Positions 1-12,699 of a DNA stretch of 64,000 bases are shown here, in pieces; the first letter of the stretch is position 1, and each line of letters begins with the position of its first letter. The translations under genes were made by a program, and so were the position numbers. Location: positions 1,426,001-1,490,000 of the forward strand of contig CM073193.1 of assembly GCA_037042915.1 (NCBI GenBank), read 5' to 3'. The DNA comes from Auricularia sp. M13 (Eukaryota; Basidiomycota; Agaricomycetes; Auriculariales; Auriculariaceae). A model generated the notes under the pieces. That model was given only the letters and a program-made list of their open reading frames with translations. It ran no database searches and was not told the DNA's origin.

Positions 1-384
1 GAAGAAGGGCAGAAAATGAAGAGGGATGTGAAGATGTACGTCCGCCGCAGTAGTCTGTCTGTCTGTCTCGCAAAGGGCGGCGCAGTACGACGAAGAGAAA
101 TCGGAGAATGAGATCGGCCACGGTGAAGAGCATCTCTGACCCAGCTAATAGTCGCATGTCCCGGACTGCACGTCCACGCGCATCTCAGCGGAGCAACACA
201 ACATACGTGCGCCAGCGACTCAGCCGCAGAGCAACGCGCCGCCATACCAGACGCGTACCGAGAGCTCGAGCTCATGGACCGCGGTCGGAGGCGTAGCAGG
301 ACTCACGGCTCTGCAGAGCAGGTCGCCCGTAGACCACAGCTGGTGTCGCCCGAACAGCGCGAGGCCGGCTATGACGAGCGTCGG

Positions 385-510
385 CAATAGCACGCACACG
401 CCATTGACCGAGCCGCACGGCATGTACACGCCATCGACCGAGCCACGCGCCATCGACCGAGCCACGCGCCATCGACCGAGCCACGCGCCATCGACCGAGC
501 CACACCATCC
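385..510. repeat. 19-bp minisatellite
   Basis: Four to five near-perfect copies of a 19-bp unit (cgccatcgaccgagccacg) lie between about 430 and 500. A degenerate copy with cattgaccgagccg lies just upstream. The array stays open in several frames and so produces long artefactual reading frames on the minus strand. I see no gene structure around it. Confidence 0.85.
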
Positions 511-939
511 CAGCACGCGCAGTACAGACCGCGCGTGCGACCTGCTCCCCAGAATGGAATGGAGACAGTTGCCCGCACATAGCTGGGCCGGCGAGAGGGG
601 CGCGTAGACAGCTAGACACGCGGGCGTTACCGCGCCAGCACTTGGAGCCCGGCTGCTGCATCGACTTTCGAGTGCCCCCAGGAGCAGGCGCACGGATGAG
701 GGGACCAAGCAGGGGACGAGGCGCCGTCTGAAGGCGAAGAACACACACGGCGAAGGGGAAGCGGAGAGATGAGGAGAACGCGCCACTGCGACTTGAGGGA
801 ACATGTCCCGTAGGCCGCAAATACGAAAGCAGACAGCAGAAACAACTCAGCGACGCGTCCCCTCCCACTCGGTGCCCGCGATCGGCAGCCTCCTCCGCAA
901 AAGGAGCCAAGGAGGCGGAGCAGCGAGGGATACAGGCAA

Positions 940-1370
940 CAGGAGCGTCGCGAAGTGAGCAAGCGAAAGCGGAATGAGACGTCCCGCTCCCGCGCGCTTG
1001 CGCTGGTGGAGTGGGCAAGTCCCGCTCCAAGTCCAAGCAAGTCCCACGCGCTCGTGCTCGCGAAGCAAAATGAGCAAGTCGCGTGTGTACGTGCTCGCGC
1101 AGTGAGCAAGTCCCGCTCCCGCGCGCTCGTGCTCGCGGAGTGAAACGTTCCGCGCGCTCGTGCTCGTGAAGAGAGCAAGATCCCACGCGCTCGTGCTCGC
1201 GAAGCAAGTCTCGTGTGCTCGTGCTCGTGAAGTGAGCAAGTCCAAGTCCCGCGCGCTCATGCTCGGAAAGTGACCAACTCCCGCGCTCTCGTGCAGTAAG
1301 CAAGATCCCGCGCGCTCGTGCTCGTGAAGCAAGTCCCGCGCGCGAGCTCACGAAGTGGGCAGTGAGACGT
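940..1370. repeat. degenerate GC-rich tandem repeat array
   Basis: Roughly a dozen variants of a unit of about 35-40 bp carry the core cgcgctcgtgctcgcgaag followed by (t)gagcaagtcccgc. Units differ by substitutions and small indels. A 412-residue minus-strand frame across 272-1510 is a translation of this array (recurrent REHERVG-like strings), so I do not call it a gene. Confidence 0.8.
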
Positions 1371-1959
1371 CCCGCGCGCACCGTCCAGGGGGAAACATAG
1401 CAAAGGGGGGAGACGGGGGAGCACGCGAACGACGAGCGACGAGCAGCGCGCTGGCTCAGACAGCGCAGGAGAGTATCCCGACGTCTACCGTCTGCTCGCC
1501 TCGCGAGCACGCCGGACTTTGCGCGTCAAGTCGCAGTACGCGCCTGCTGAACTTCGCGGGCACGAACGAGTTTACGGGTCGCGACGGTCAAGGCCCGTGC
1601 GTCGTGTCCCCATTGGGACAGGCACGGGCTTGCGACGTCTGGTGCGCGCTGGACAGGAAGACGGGAGCGGGAAGGCGCAAGCGAAAGCGAACCACGAGAA
1701 ATTGAGTGCGTGAAGTGAAGAAAGATGGGAGATGGGAGATGTGCAAGGGGAGAGCAACGAGGGCGCGCAACGTTGCGGAACCAGCGCCCAGTTTAAGGCG
1801 TCCGGTCCTTTCGAGCTCCAAGAACGAAACACGAAAGAGAGCAGAAACAGAGCAGAGAGCAGCAAAAAGAAAAGAGAGCAAAAAAAGAGAACAGGTAACC
1901 AAAGCAAAAAGAGAGCAGAGAAAAAAAAACCAAACAAAACAAAACTCACCAGCCAACTC

Positions 1960-3147
1960 CCTCCGCACATCCTCCTCCTGCTTCGCCTTCTCGGCGGGCG
2001 TGACGCGCCGCGGGCCCGTCGTGCGCGGGCGCGTGAGCGTCGCGGTCACGCTGGGCGTGCGCATGATGGATGCGGTTGGGTAGATTGAGGATGAGGTTGA
2101 GGTCGAGGTCGGGTTTGCGTAGCTTGTGGTCGAGGAGGTGGGGTTTGCGTAGCTCGAGGTCGCGGTCGAGGTTGAGGTTGAGGTCGGGTAGTTCGACACC
2201 GAGTTCGCGTAGCTCGACGCCGAGTTCGCATTCGCATAGCCCGACGCCGAACTCGGATAGACAGCCGAGCTCACGCCGCCCGAGGAGGGGTATCCGTCGT
2301 CTGCATTGACAGCTGCTGGCGAGGAGTGTGCGTGGGTGCGGGTCCAGGTGGGCGTGGCGGCCGTACCTCGAACCGTGCCCGCCACGCGGCGCACCGTCGC
2401 CGTCCCCGCTGAGCGCTGCGAGTAGGTGTTGGTTGCGGGCTCTTCGGATGCTGCAGAGAATTATGTCGCGCGTTAGATTCGTTCGGTGTAAAAGGAAAGG
2501 ACGAGGAAAGCGAGGAAAGGAAAGGAAAGGAAAAGGAACGCACTGGAATGCCCGTCCTCGTCGTCGCGCTTGCCCGTCCTGCTCGGGACACGGGCGAGCG
2601 TCGCGCCTGGAGTTCTTGAACGCGAGTAATCAACTGTGGGGGCGGGCATGGTTATGGTTATGGTCGTCAGGCGTGACGCGTGTGATGGGGTGGACGCACG
2701 CGGATGCCGGTTCTCCTTCTCGCGCGCCAGCACGTCGTTGTACGTCCTACAGTGAATCAGTCTTTGTCGCGTGAACGTAAAGACGCGACAAAGAAAGACG
2801 TACGGCAGACGGGCGGCGCTGCTCGCGACGCGGCTGAACGGTCTGACCGAGCCGGAGCCCGAGCCCGGGACGGTGACGGCGCTCTCGCTGCGCATGCGCG
2901 TGAGCGGCGCGGGGAGCGTCTTGCCACCCTCCGGGCTCGATTCGGGTGTCGTCGCCGTCGAAAATGATCCAACGCCCAAGTTTGTGTTGAGGTTGGCATT
3001 GGCGGCGCCCTTCTTGGTGCGGACGAACTCGCCGAGCTCGTTATGGCCGTACATGAACGACAGCTCGTCCGCGTCCGACACGTCCGACACGTCGGCGGGC
3101 GGCAGCGGCGTCCTGCTCGCCGCCGTTGTCATCAGGTCCGACGGCAT
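1960..3147 (-). CDS. low-complexity hypothetical protein, 3' end unresolved
   Basis: No family is recognised. Translation from ATG at 3147 begins MPSDLMTTAASRTPLPPADV and is rich in Ser, Thr, Pro and acidic residues. Two introns are supported: one near 2800-2745 (gtacgt..tgtag, joining ..AARLP to TYNDVLAREKENR in phase) and one near 2545-2440 (gtgcgt..ctgcag). The later part holds imperfect repeats of a SYANPTSTST type followed by a basic stretch ending PRRVTPAEKAKQEEDVRRELAG. A clear donor (gtgagt) then opens a T-rich stretch. The last exon and stop lie below about 1960 and could not be placed. The start is 307 bp from the divergent gene at 3454. Most of the protein is probably disordered. 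Confidence 0.5.
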
Positions 3148-3453
3148 CGCGACAAAACAAAGAAAGGGAAAGAGGCGTACGGCTGCGGGGCGGGGGGTGC
3201 CGGCATGGTGCGTGCGCTTGTTGCGGGAGCCAACGTGGTGTGCGGTGTCGTGGTGGACAATGCAGACAATGGGACAATGCGCGAAGCAGGAGAGCGGGCG
3301 GAGGCAACCACCCGTCGGCGTGTTTTCCAACACCGATCCAACCCGCACCCGCACGTGACGCTTTCCCACACCCCACGCGGTGCCCGGTTTGGCGGAGCTC
3401 CAACTCGCATCCCGTTCGTTCCCTCCTTCCCGTCATACTCTCCGTCGACCACG
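3148..3453. promoter_or_regulatory. shared divergent promoter
   Basis: About 306 bp separate the start codons of the minus-strand gene (3147) and the plus-strand SAP-like gene (3454). A C/T-rich tract (cgttccctccttcccgtcatactc) lies directly before the plus-strand ATG, as is common at fungal transcription starts. No TATA box is obvious. Co-regulation is an inference from geometry only. Confidence 0.4.
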
Positions 3454-6400
3454 ATGGACCGCGAGCAGCTTGCACAGCTCAAGCGCGCCGAGCTGCAGAA
3501 GCTCTCCAAGGTGCGCCCGCCGATGTCCGCGCCGAATAGGTTGATGACTGACTGACTGGCTGGTGGACAGGATGAAGGACTTAAAGCGAATCTGAAGACC
3601 GAAGCCCTGCTGGACGCCCTCGAGGCCCATTATGCGTGAGTCCTACTTACTGGCTACTGTCTGCGTTGTTCTCGGCCATCGTTACCCTTCATCCGACCCA
3701 TCGTCGACATCGCCGGGCCGCGCGAACGAACCTTGCGCCGCGCGTGGTTGAGCTGCTAGCGGGCTCTAACGGAGCACCATCGCTGACCACCACGTGCGCT
3801 CTTATGCCATATGGCCCTTACGAACCTCGTCGTTCGCGGCGTCACTTTGGCGCGCCAGCCAATGTCAACGGCAGCAGTGCCAGCTGACTTCAACGCCAAC
3901 GTGAACGGCGCTCGCCAAAGAGGCCATCTCGCTCTCGCTCCGCGGAGCAACGAACCTGCGCGCTCTCCTCCCGCTCGAGCCCAAGTCCCAAGCATCGTTC
4001 AGCCCCGTCTTGCCCGTTGCCGCGCCGGTGGTCGTACTTGTAACTTGACTCGTCTGCTCTGACGGAGCGGCCATGTCCCATGCTCCTCTGCCCTCGCGAG
4101 TGCATGGCCGCCTCGCCCGTGTCATTCTCCTGCCCACTTGACCAAACACCGCGGGCCATGCACGAGCCTACAAGCCATCTTGCGCGCGCGGAGGTGCATG
4201 CCTGTGTCGCTCGTGGGCGGGCCGACTCGCAAGCATGGCTGGGTGGGCGGCGCCTCGACTCGCATGCACGTTCCCGGCGCAAGCTGCTACTCGCTACTCC
4301 AGGGTCCGACATTTTTGACCTTGGGCGCGGCGCTGTACTGGACAATCGACGCGTGTTGCTGTTGCCTGCTGCTTTGTCGTCTTGCATTCGTCCTCCCCAA
4401 CCCCCGGCCAGACCCAGATTGACCGCATCTCCTGCGAGTGGTGGTCCTGGTCTCTTTATCTGCTCCCTTCTACCCTTCTTCCTCCCCCCTTCCCCCTTCC
4501 CTCTTCCCCGCCTCCCTCCCACAACCGTACTAACTCTTCCCTTCCCCTTCTTGCGTAGCTCGAACCCCACGCGCCGCCCCTCGCAGCCTCTGCGTGCAGC
4601 GACCAACACGCCGCTGCCGCCCTCCGACGAAACAACCAACACCACAGCCGCCTCAGAAAACCCGAAACCGCGCCGCGCACCCTCCCGATCGCAAACCGCA
4701 AAACAAACCGCGGCCCCTTCCCATTCCCAAGCCGCAAAACAAGCCGCACCCCCCAACGCACCGCACGCCGAAGAACCGCAAAACTCGACGCACCCCCAAG
4801 AAGACATGCAAAACGCGCCCCAGCCCCTCCCACGGACGCGCAAGGCGAAGGAGACGCAGCTGCGGCTGGGCGTCGGCCGGCCGAAGCTCATCGGCGGCAC
4901 CGGCGCGCGCGCGACCAACCCCAAGCCCGTCGCCGCCCCTGTGCGCGCGAGTCGGCGTAAGACGCCTGCTGTTGAGCAGCAGAGTTCGAGTGGGCAGCAA
5001 GGCGCGTGTTTGTTTGAATTTTTCGATTTGACGAGGAGCTTACTTTATCTCCTGCTTTTTCGTCCATGTTATGCACTCCTTTCCACCCCTCCTGCGGACC
5101 ACGTACGCATTGGTCGCATCCTGCTGCCGGCCCACACGTACACCTACTTCTATGCGATGCACACACAATCCGGCCGAACCTCCGTTCCGTCCTTTTTTTT
5201 TTCGCGTATTCCTCCCCGTCTTCATTATGCCTTTGTTATCTCTCGATGCCTTCCCCAATTTCTCACCTCCGTCGCTCGACCCCGCACGGTGACGAGTATC
5301 CTTTCCCACACCCCTACTCGTCCCACGACCCGACCTCGTTAACGGTGCACGCATCCCGCATCGTTGTGGGCGCATCATGCTGTTCTAACCGACTGCACCC
5401 GCGTTCATCATCATCCTTCTCCATACTGCTCCCATGTTTGCGGCTTATCGTCGCCACTAAATCTGGCCTCGCCTGTCTGCTCGCGCTCTCACACACGTAC
5501 ATCTTTTTTTCTTTTTTTTTCTTTCGGGATACTGCCCGCCCATTTCGGCTTTCCATCCTCCACTTTGCGCCTACATCTTCATTCATTGACTCGTCCGTTG
5601 TGTTCCTCTTATTCTTATCCTTGTCACACATTTTTGGCGTCCGCTGACACACCCTGATCCCCATCCACACCCATAACTAACCCCCTTATCCTCCCCTCCC
5701 GAAATGGACGGTGCCCCTTGATGGATTCTCGCGCTCCTTCCGCTTCCCCGCGCTATCTCGCATTCTCCCGCCAAACGCCAAACACACCGTGCCGGACCCA
5801 TTGGCATCTGGCATCTGTCCACGGTCCCGCGCTGCCCTACCCTGTCCATCCGCACACCTCACGCCTAAATCCCAAACGTAACCGCGAACGCTCTCGGGCT
5901 GGGATGTGGTGCATATTCCTTCCCGACCGACAACGACGACGATTCTCTGCGTCATATTCACCCGTACCCCACGCCCTCCGTGTTTCGCTACTTGCATTTG
6001 TCGCGATTGCATGCATCGGATGATGATTGCTGCCTTGTCCACCGCGCCCGTTGCGTGCGGATCTTCTGCATCCCAACGGTTCGTCGGGATGCTTCCGCGG
6101 CACCGCAACGCCTTACTGTTTACTGTGTTGGCTGGCTGGCGGTGGGCATGGATATTCGCACTTTATCGCTCTCCTTGACGGCCGTGCGTGTGCCGCTGTC
6201 CGTTCCACTGTCGTCGTGCTCATGGGCGGATGATACCGCTGCGTGCGACTCCTCGCGGATTCGCCGACTACGCTTCCCCCTCTGCCCTTGACGTGCCGAA
6301 CCCACCCACCCGCACCCGCTGCTGATGGATTCAATCACTCATTCCCCCACGCCTTTCTTTCCTCCTTGGTCGCTCTTCGCGCCGTATTTGGCATTTGATC

Positions 6401-8058
6401 GCGGTTGACAGATGCACCGACAGCGTCAGTGTCGGTGTCAATATCACCGCCCGAAGAGGCTGGGAGGGAGAATCAGTCTCAGCGCACCGCCCCTTCGAAC
6501 GGTGAGCGCCATCATCTATCACGCTTCCTTTCGCGTTGTTTGGTTTGCTCAACTGGACTGAACTGACAACGAATGCGTGTGTTTAGTGCTCGCCCTGGAG
6601 ACTATAAGGGAGCACGCGTCCGGCGAGGGGGCGGAGGGCCAGGAGATGCCCGCCGTTCCTATCGTCCCGATCGACGTCACGCCCGCGCTCTCGGCCGCGT
6701 CGAGCTCGAATTCGAACTCTGTGTCACATGGGAGCCCGGTGTCTGTTGCGAGCTGTGCGTCTCAACGTTTTTCGTCGTCGTGTCTTCACTTGGGCTGATT
6801 GCAATGTCTTGCCGTAGCTACGACGCCGCACGCGACGGACGCGCGCGTCGCGACGCTGGAGAGCCGCGTCGGCGTGCTCGAGGCGCAGAACGCGATGCTG
6901 CTCGCGCGCGTCGCGGCGCTCGAGGAGCGCGCGACGGGCCGCCTGGCGAGCACGACCGTCGGCGGGCCCAGCAGCCCCGCGCTGAGCATCCCGCAGAGCG
7001 CGCGCATCCGCTCCGACACGTCGTGCGTCCCATCCCTCCGTCCCATCTTCAACTTCACTGACTGACATGATTGCGTGCTGGTTAGGTCGCTCGTGCCGCG
7101 CAGCGCCAGAGTGCGCTCGGACGCGTCGCAGCAGAGTATGGCCAGCGTCGCGTCGCTGTCGCGGCCTGCCAGCGCGCGCCGCGTGTCGGGCATGCCGAGC
7201 CCGCGCAGGACGAGTCTCGCGGTGCAGCCCAGTGCGAGCTGGATGACCGGCGCGGCCACGACGATCGTGGAGGAGGACGAGGGCAGCAGCTCGGCGAGTG
7301 GCGGTATCCCCGTCCCTATGGAGGTCGCCATTGCCATGCAGCAGCAGCAGCAGCCGTCGCCGCCCATGCAGTTCTCGCCGCCTGCTACTTCTACCGCCGG
7401 CATGCAGGCGCCTCAGCAGTCCATGCAGCAGCAGCATTCGCCCTACGACCCGATGCAGAATATGGGCCTGCCGCCGAACATGCAGTTCAACCCCGCGCCG
7501 CCGCCGCCGCAGCTGCACTACCCGAACCTGACGTACGCGCCGTCTCCGCCGCAACAGCTCCCGCTGTGGGCCTCGGCGCTCCCGCCGCACGTCGTGCCCA
7601 GCGCCGCGGGCCCGTCGGCGCTCGGCAAGCACGCGCGCGACAGCGCGCCCAGCTCCCCCGCCATGCCGTCGAGCGAGTCGCGCCCGCCGCCGCGCAAGAA
7701 GCCGCGCCTCGAGTCGACGCTGGGCCATGGCGTGCCGCCCCATATGCGCCGCATGCAGCAGCAGCAGCAGCAGCATCCGCAGGAGGTGGACTTGGATCCG
7801 GAGCCGCTTGTGAGCATCAACAAGAGCTTCGGCGGCGCTGCGGCGCCCAAGACGCCGCCGCGCGCCGGGCCCGTCCAGGTGCCCGTGCCGGAGACGCCGC
7901 TGACTGCCGCGTACGGCGCGACGCTCGCCGCGCTCTTCCGCGGGCCGCGCGAGGAGGACATCCCCGAGGAGGAGCGCAGCCCCGAGAAGAAGACGCTCTA
8001 TGGCACCGAGCGCTCCAACGACACCCGCTTCGGCGAGTTTGGCTGGGGGTGGCGCTGA
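3454..8058 (+). CDS. SAP-like, coiled-coil, glutamine-rich nuclear protein
   Basis: Seven exons give one phase-consistent frame of about 665 residues: 3454-3510, 3571-3635, 4559-about 5000, 6412-6501, 6587-6754, 6818-7022, 7086-8058. The N-terminus (MDREQLAQLKRAELQKLSK, then DEGLKANLKTEALLDALEAH) matches a SAP-type helix-turn-helix, usually a nucleic-acid-binding module. Exon 3 is basic and Pro/Ala-rich with a GRPK motif. Exon 6 encodes a short heptad-like coiled coil (ATLESRVGVLEAQNAMLLAR). Exon 7 is disordered, with two short polyglutamine runs, a basic RPPPRKKPRLES signal resembling an NLS, and a C-terminus ending FGEFGWGWR. Introns 2 (0.9 kb) and 3 (1.4 kb) are long for this genome. The exon 3 donor is ambiguous: the phase needs a weak GT near 4990 or a GC donor near 5002. 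A nuclear or chromatin role is inferred. Confidence 0.72.
5006..6411 (+). other. long pyrimidine-rich intron
   Basis: This stretch has no start-to-stop frame that looks like protein and is dominated by C/T tracts, including runs of t near 5193 and 5509-5521. Exon phases on each side fit if it is one intron of the SAP-like gene. An alternative 5' UTR or extra small exons cannot be excluded. Confidence 0.5.
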
Positions 8059-9795
8059 TTGGACGCTAAGCCTTGACCAACGTCTTCATGTCCCCTGTTT
8101 CCTTCCTGCTTTGCCGTTTTTTCTTTTCCTCCCTTTCATCTCTTGGTTTCAGTGTATGTAGTACCGCTTCTTGTTTCCTTTCCCCCTTTTCATTTGCGTC
8201 TCGTGTGCTGCTTCCCCTATGCTATCGTCTGCTCTCGCGCGTAGTTCGTCCTCCCCCATCCTGCCCCACATAGTCGGTTGTATCTACAAGCTCGAATCCC
8301 GTGCCTCGTCTTGCTTCCTGCCCCCTCCCTCCTGCCCTCCTTTTCACTGCGACGCTTGTCTGTCTACGCTTGATGTGTGCCCATTGAATTGGAATGTAGC
8401 TCTGGCCCCGTGTTGAATCGAATTGAATTGTGACATCATACAGCTCAGGAGCTGCACGTCCGGGTGCAGGCACCATGGTGCGAATTTGAACGTGACTCGC
8501 GGCGACGCCCAACTCAGAACCCCTTGTCCAGGGAGAATTCCAGCAGAAGGTGCTGCGGAGAGCTACCAATGTGTCATCGCTTGCGTTTCATCCTGTCTCC
8601 TGCAGTGAACGAGGAGGCATAGGTTGGAGGTTTTGCCACTGGTGACTGGACGGTCATGATCCTCACTGGCATTTGTCGTCAGGAGGAACGCGAGAATCCG
8701 CGAATCTGCTGCTATGACTGACTGACTGATTCGCATCTCAGGTAACTTGCGCTGGATCTGAGTTTCAGGGCGACGAGCCACATGGCGGCGTATCCCGGCA
8801 GTTCTGTGTGTCAGGCAACGCGAGGCGGTGCACGTGACTCTAAGGCAACGACACCGCCCATTGCGAGGCTAGCCTTGCACAGTGCATAATATTAATCTAA
8901 CCGTGCCACGAAGGCGAGGACGACCTCAACGTGCTTTCCTGCTCGTTTCTAGTCGGTGGGATTCTACTGTTGGTCCGCCGATGTGGGCGTCTGGTAAGTT
9001 AGACAGATGGACAAACAAGCTGGCACTTGACACCGACAGGGGCCGTGTGGAACTTGAGATTTGAATAATTTTCAAATCTGAGCAAGCTGTACCCCTCTGT
9101 CCCACTGGCCAGATGTGCCTAGAGCACACTAGTATAGAACTCATCGTTTTTTACACGCCTCCGGCGCCACCCCATTTGATACATTCATCACAGGGTTTGC
9201 GGCATGTCTCAGCAGGATCTCCTTGTAAGATTACATTGAGCACGGAGCTGACTCGGTTTCCTTGATGAGTCCGCCGTGTGGAACTGAGTTTCTAGGTCAA
9301 CTACTTAGTCTCGATGATTTATGTACATCAGGTTCAGTCGCACATCTGCTGCCGCAATAACACCCTGCTTCCAACGCCGAGGATACAGAATGTACATCTT
9401 TATGCGTGAAAAGGTTGCCTAGTGCACCATGTCCGTGGGCTAGGCTGTACGGTACATCTCTAGAGAATTTCTGGTGCAAGGCAGTGCTGTCCGGGAACAA
9501 ACAGTGCTCGGCACAGGCGCGGTATAGAGGTTGCTAAAGGGTGATCTGCGTTAAGGATTCACACACTGCTTGTTGTTTTTGTCATGCGGGAAGTCAAATT
9601 CTAGCCAAATTTCCGGCGCGGTGTCCGATACATACATCGCACTCGGCAACATCACAGGTTGAGAACTACACGACGGCGATGCATCCGGACACCGAAGACA
9701 CAATCCGTACTCCGTGTAGAATCCTTGCACGGATCGCATAGTTCGTCGGCATCAAAACTAGTACAGCGCATAGCCGAAGGTTGCCTCCTACTTGA
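8059..9795. other. intergenic, no gene seen
   Basis: The stretch holds the presumed T-rich 3' UTR of the SAP-like gene up to about 8420, then mixed sequence with many stops in all frames. No recognisable protein, RNA gene or repeat is visible. Confidence 0.6.
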
Positions 9796-11914
9796 TCAAG
9801 CGGTCTGAAGCACATTTCTCACGCCAGTCTGCCACACCTGCAGCTCCTTCTCGAGGCGTTCGAGCATGCCCTCGACCATACGCACCGTCTCCGCGCGCTC
9901 GCCGAAGCCGACGCGGAGCTCCTTGCGCGCCTGCACCAGCGTGCTGAGCGCGAGCTTCAGGCGCTGTGGGCCGTGCGGGGGAATGGGATTCGGGGCGGCG
10001 CTTTGACTCTGGGCGTCGGGTGGCTCGACCGGATCCATGGCGAGGAGCTTTCCAAGCTCTGCGAGCGCGATGCCGCGCACAGGGTGGCCCTCGGCGAAAA
10101 CGTCCTGCATCCCGCGTTGGATGCGGAAATTCGTCTCAATCGCGTCGTCGAGAAGCTTGTTGCTCGGAGCGGTGGCCAGAGATGAGATGAGCAGAGACGA
10201 GTGCAGGCGCAGGAGCCCAAGTAGCGGATGCGACGAATAAGGCATGCCGATCAGCGGGAGCATGTTGGTTGTTAACTTCAGAGCGCGGTCAGGATCTGTC
10301 CTAAGTCAGAAATCACGGAACAAACGACTGTTGCAGCATGAAATACCTGACAGCTCCAACGTTGTGGCTTTTTCCAGAGCCTCCGTTGCAAGTCGGACGC
10401 GATCCAGAGCATCAGCCTGTTTAGCTGCAGAGTATGCCGTGCCGCACTTCAGGCATGTTAATGAAGTCATTTCTAAGAAAATAGTTAGTCCAAGGCGGGG
10501 CGTAGAATATCTCGGGGCGCCCTACCAGTCTCAGGAATTCGACACACGCCGCCGCATTCTTTGGGACACCACAGCTCATACTGAGGCTGGGCGATTTTCG
10601 GATCGTCTAAAGCAGAACAGACACTGCACCCGCATACGAAGTTGTACGTCTCTTTAAGATCCTTACGTCGAAGATGGCGGGGCAAGGAAATGTCGACATA
10701 GGCAGTTAGGATCTGAGCTGCGATCAGGAATTATGTCACTTCCTTCCACTGTGCAACGGACCTCATCTCCAGGCAGTATTTCCTTCAAAGCAACGACCTG
10801 CATGAGAGGCTCCATTTCGCCCGCATCTGTTGGTCTGGGAAATACGACGACGGCGTTGGGATCGCAGGAATGGTTTGCTAGTGCGACGCTCGGGGAAACG
10901 CAAACGCCAATAGGAGACAGTGACGACGACGAAAGAGTAAAAGAATTAGTCGTAAACTGTAAGGCGGTCAGCTTGGTCGGTCTCGAAGTCAGGCGATGCC
11001 ATACCTGCGATACAAGGTCTACGAGGTCTCCTGCAGAGCCTATCCCAAACTTTGCGAGCTCCTGGGGGCCTGATATTCCCATGAAACGAACTACGCCATG
11101 GGCCAAGCGCGTGTGCGTCTCGGCCGCTGATGGTGGTAAATGCTGGCGCACTGGTAGTCGTTTAAGAGACTGTTAGCAAGTTCTATAGATAAACTTGTAC
11201 GCACGGGACTGCATCGCCGACATCTGCTTAGTCTGGATATACTTTCAGCTCTGGAGGGACGGGTGAATTGGATGGTGCTCACCCAAACGCTATTGGAGCC
11301 GTGGCGTTCACGCATGCGCAACACACGCGCGAGACATCGTATGGCTTCACCCGGCACCGCTACGCTCGGATCGGGTGCCATGCTTGCCCAATTCCGCAGT
11401 GATGCGCATTCAGGCTTATGCAACTGCCAGTCTGAGGTTTGACATTCCTGATGCAATTGTCAGTTCACAGAATAATCACTACTCAGGCAATGCGCACGCT
11501 TGAGCAGTAGTAAACTACGTTGCACTTGCTACATCGCTTGAGAGGTGCGTCTGCGCTGCCTTCCTTGCAGCATGACGCGCAATAGGAATATAGATGGGCA
11601 TTGGAGATGACGTGAACGTGGGGGCGGCATGAGAGAATGACTGACCCTGGAAAGGCACACTGGGTTTAGTTCTGACGATAAATTGACCGAATGGAGGGCA
11701 TACCTGGTCTGAATTGGACCTTGGAGTACAACGACCTGCCCGCTGATGGCGTCAGGCGGATTTCCAGCGATGTCGGCAAATCATAAGGCTCATGTGGTAA
11801 GGCTTTCGATGCCGCCTGGGAAGCAGACGATGGTACATCTTCCGCTCGCGCTTTTTGAACAAGAGATTTTGCGTCCTTGGCCCTTCGAGTATCGCGGAGC
11901 GAGGCAAAGCTCAT
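9796..11914 (-). CDS. SET and MYND domain lysine methyltransferase (SMYD/Set5-like)
   Basis: ATG at 11914 opens MSFASLRDTRRAKDAKS. The split SET N-lobe follows (TPSAGRSLYSKVQFRPG, then VILSCRPHVHVIS). Next is a MYND zinc finger with an intron inside it (CASCC..RCSKCNVVYYCS | CQTSDWQLHKPEC). The SET core carries the signature ALANHSCDPNAVVVF, and a post-SET cluster reads YNFVCGCSVC. A helical C-terminal region ends at 9796. Introns interrupt the gene at least near 11690-11640, 11515-11450, 11210-11150, 11010-10950, 10685-10660, 10480-10420 and 10310-10290; I did not fix every border. The family transfers methyl groups from S-adenosylmethionine to lysines of histones or other proteins. The domain order fits SMYD proteins. 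The substrate is unknown. Confidence 0.85.
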
Positions 11915-12543
11915 GATGATGGTCGGGTTTGAGCCTCGCGACACTCCGCGAACTCCGACACTTCGCTCCTTACCTCCACCACAATAGCCTTAGGTATCAA
12001 ACGCGCACGCGCACTTGCGCCAGAATGGCAAATACTGCGAAGTGCAGTCGCCCTGGGCTTAGAATGCCAGCCGCATCAGGCAGGTTCGCGCTCAGGCGAC
12101 ATTGGGCTTCGTTGGGCTAGATTACAGTACCTTGGACGCCGTTCGCACAACCTAGCGCTCAGCTGATATTGTACCAGCAGTGGTCAAGATATGCGCATGC
12201 CATATCTGACCTCACTCTTCGCGGCCCTGGCTTTGGAGTAAACTCTCTCGAGCTCCCTGCTTGAAGAACCTTGTCGTTTGCCCTCGCGTTCATTTCTTGG
12301 AGCTGGATGGCCGCTGCGCTTGCCACCAAGATGCAAGACGACAATGGTTCAATTTGCAACCGAGTATTCCAAGGGCTCAAGATATATACTCCTGACGCAA
12401 TGCATCACATTCACCGTAGTCGCCGCATGTGCCCGAACGAAATTTCATTACTTTCCCCACCGATGCTGCAACTGGAAACGACGCAATCAGCTCCTGTTCT
12501 GAGTCGGGGTCGACGTATCTGGAAGCTCACCATCACACCTGGT

Positions 12544-12696
12544 TCAGGCGCAGACGAGCAAGCAGCGCTCGTCCCACCAGCAACCACCCCACTCTGGGCC
12601 GAGTGGACTGCACGGGTCTGGAAGCTGCGGGCTAGGGCTTGGGGCGCCTGCGACGAAGACTGCGAGGACGGCGGTAGCGAGGAGCTGGAGACGCAT
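12544..12696 (-). CDS. possible small secreted cysteine-containing protein
   Basis: A 50-residue frame starts MRLQLLATAVLAVFVAGA, a textbook signal peptide with a hydrophobic core and small residues before the cleavage site. It continues through PSPSPQLPDPC to a short mature part with four cysteines and a GGCWWDERC segment. A stop follows at 12544; further exons are possible, since a donor-like gt and a later cag exist downstream. A 220-residue minus-strand frame (13073-12411) and a 245-residue plus-strand frame (12271-13008) overlap it. Neither shows a family motif, and I cannot decide which, if any, is translated. Confidence 0.35.
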   Translation of the reverse strand: MRLQLLATAVLAVFVAGAPSPSPQLPDPCSPLGPEWGGCWWDERCLLVCA

Positions 12697-12699
12697 GTT

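Noticed and set aside
220-1510. Long minus-strand frames (up to 412 codons)
   Set aside because: They are translations of the minisatellites; recurrent peptides mirror the DNA repeat and no splice or domain evidence exists.
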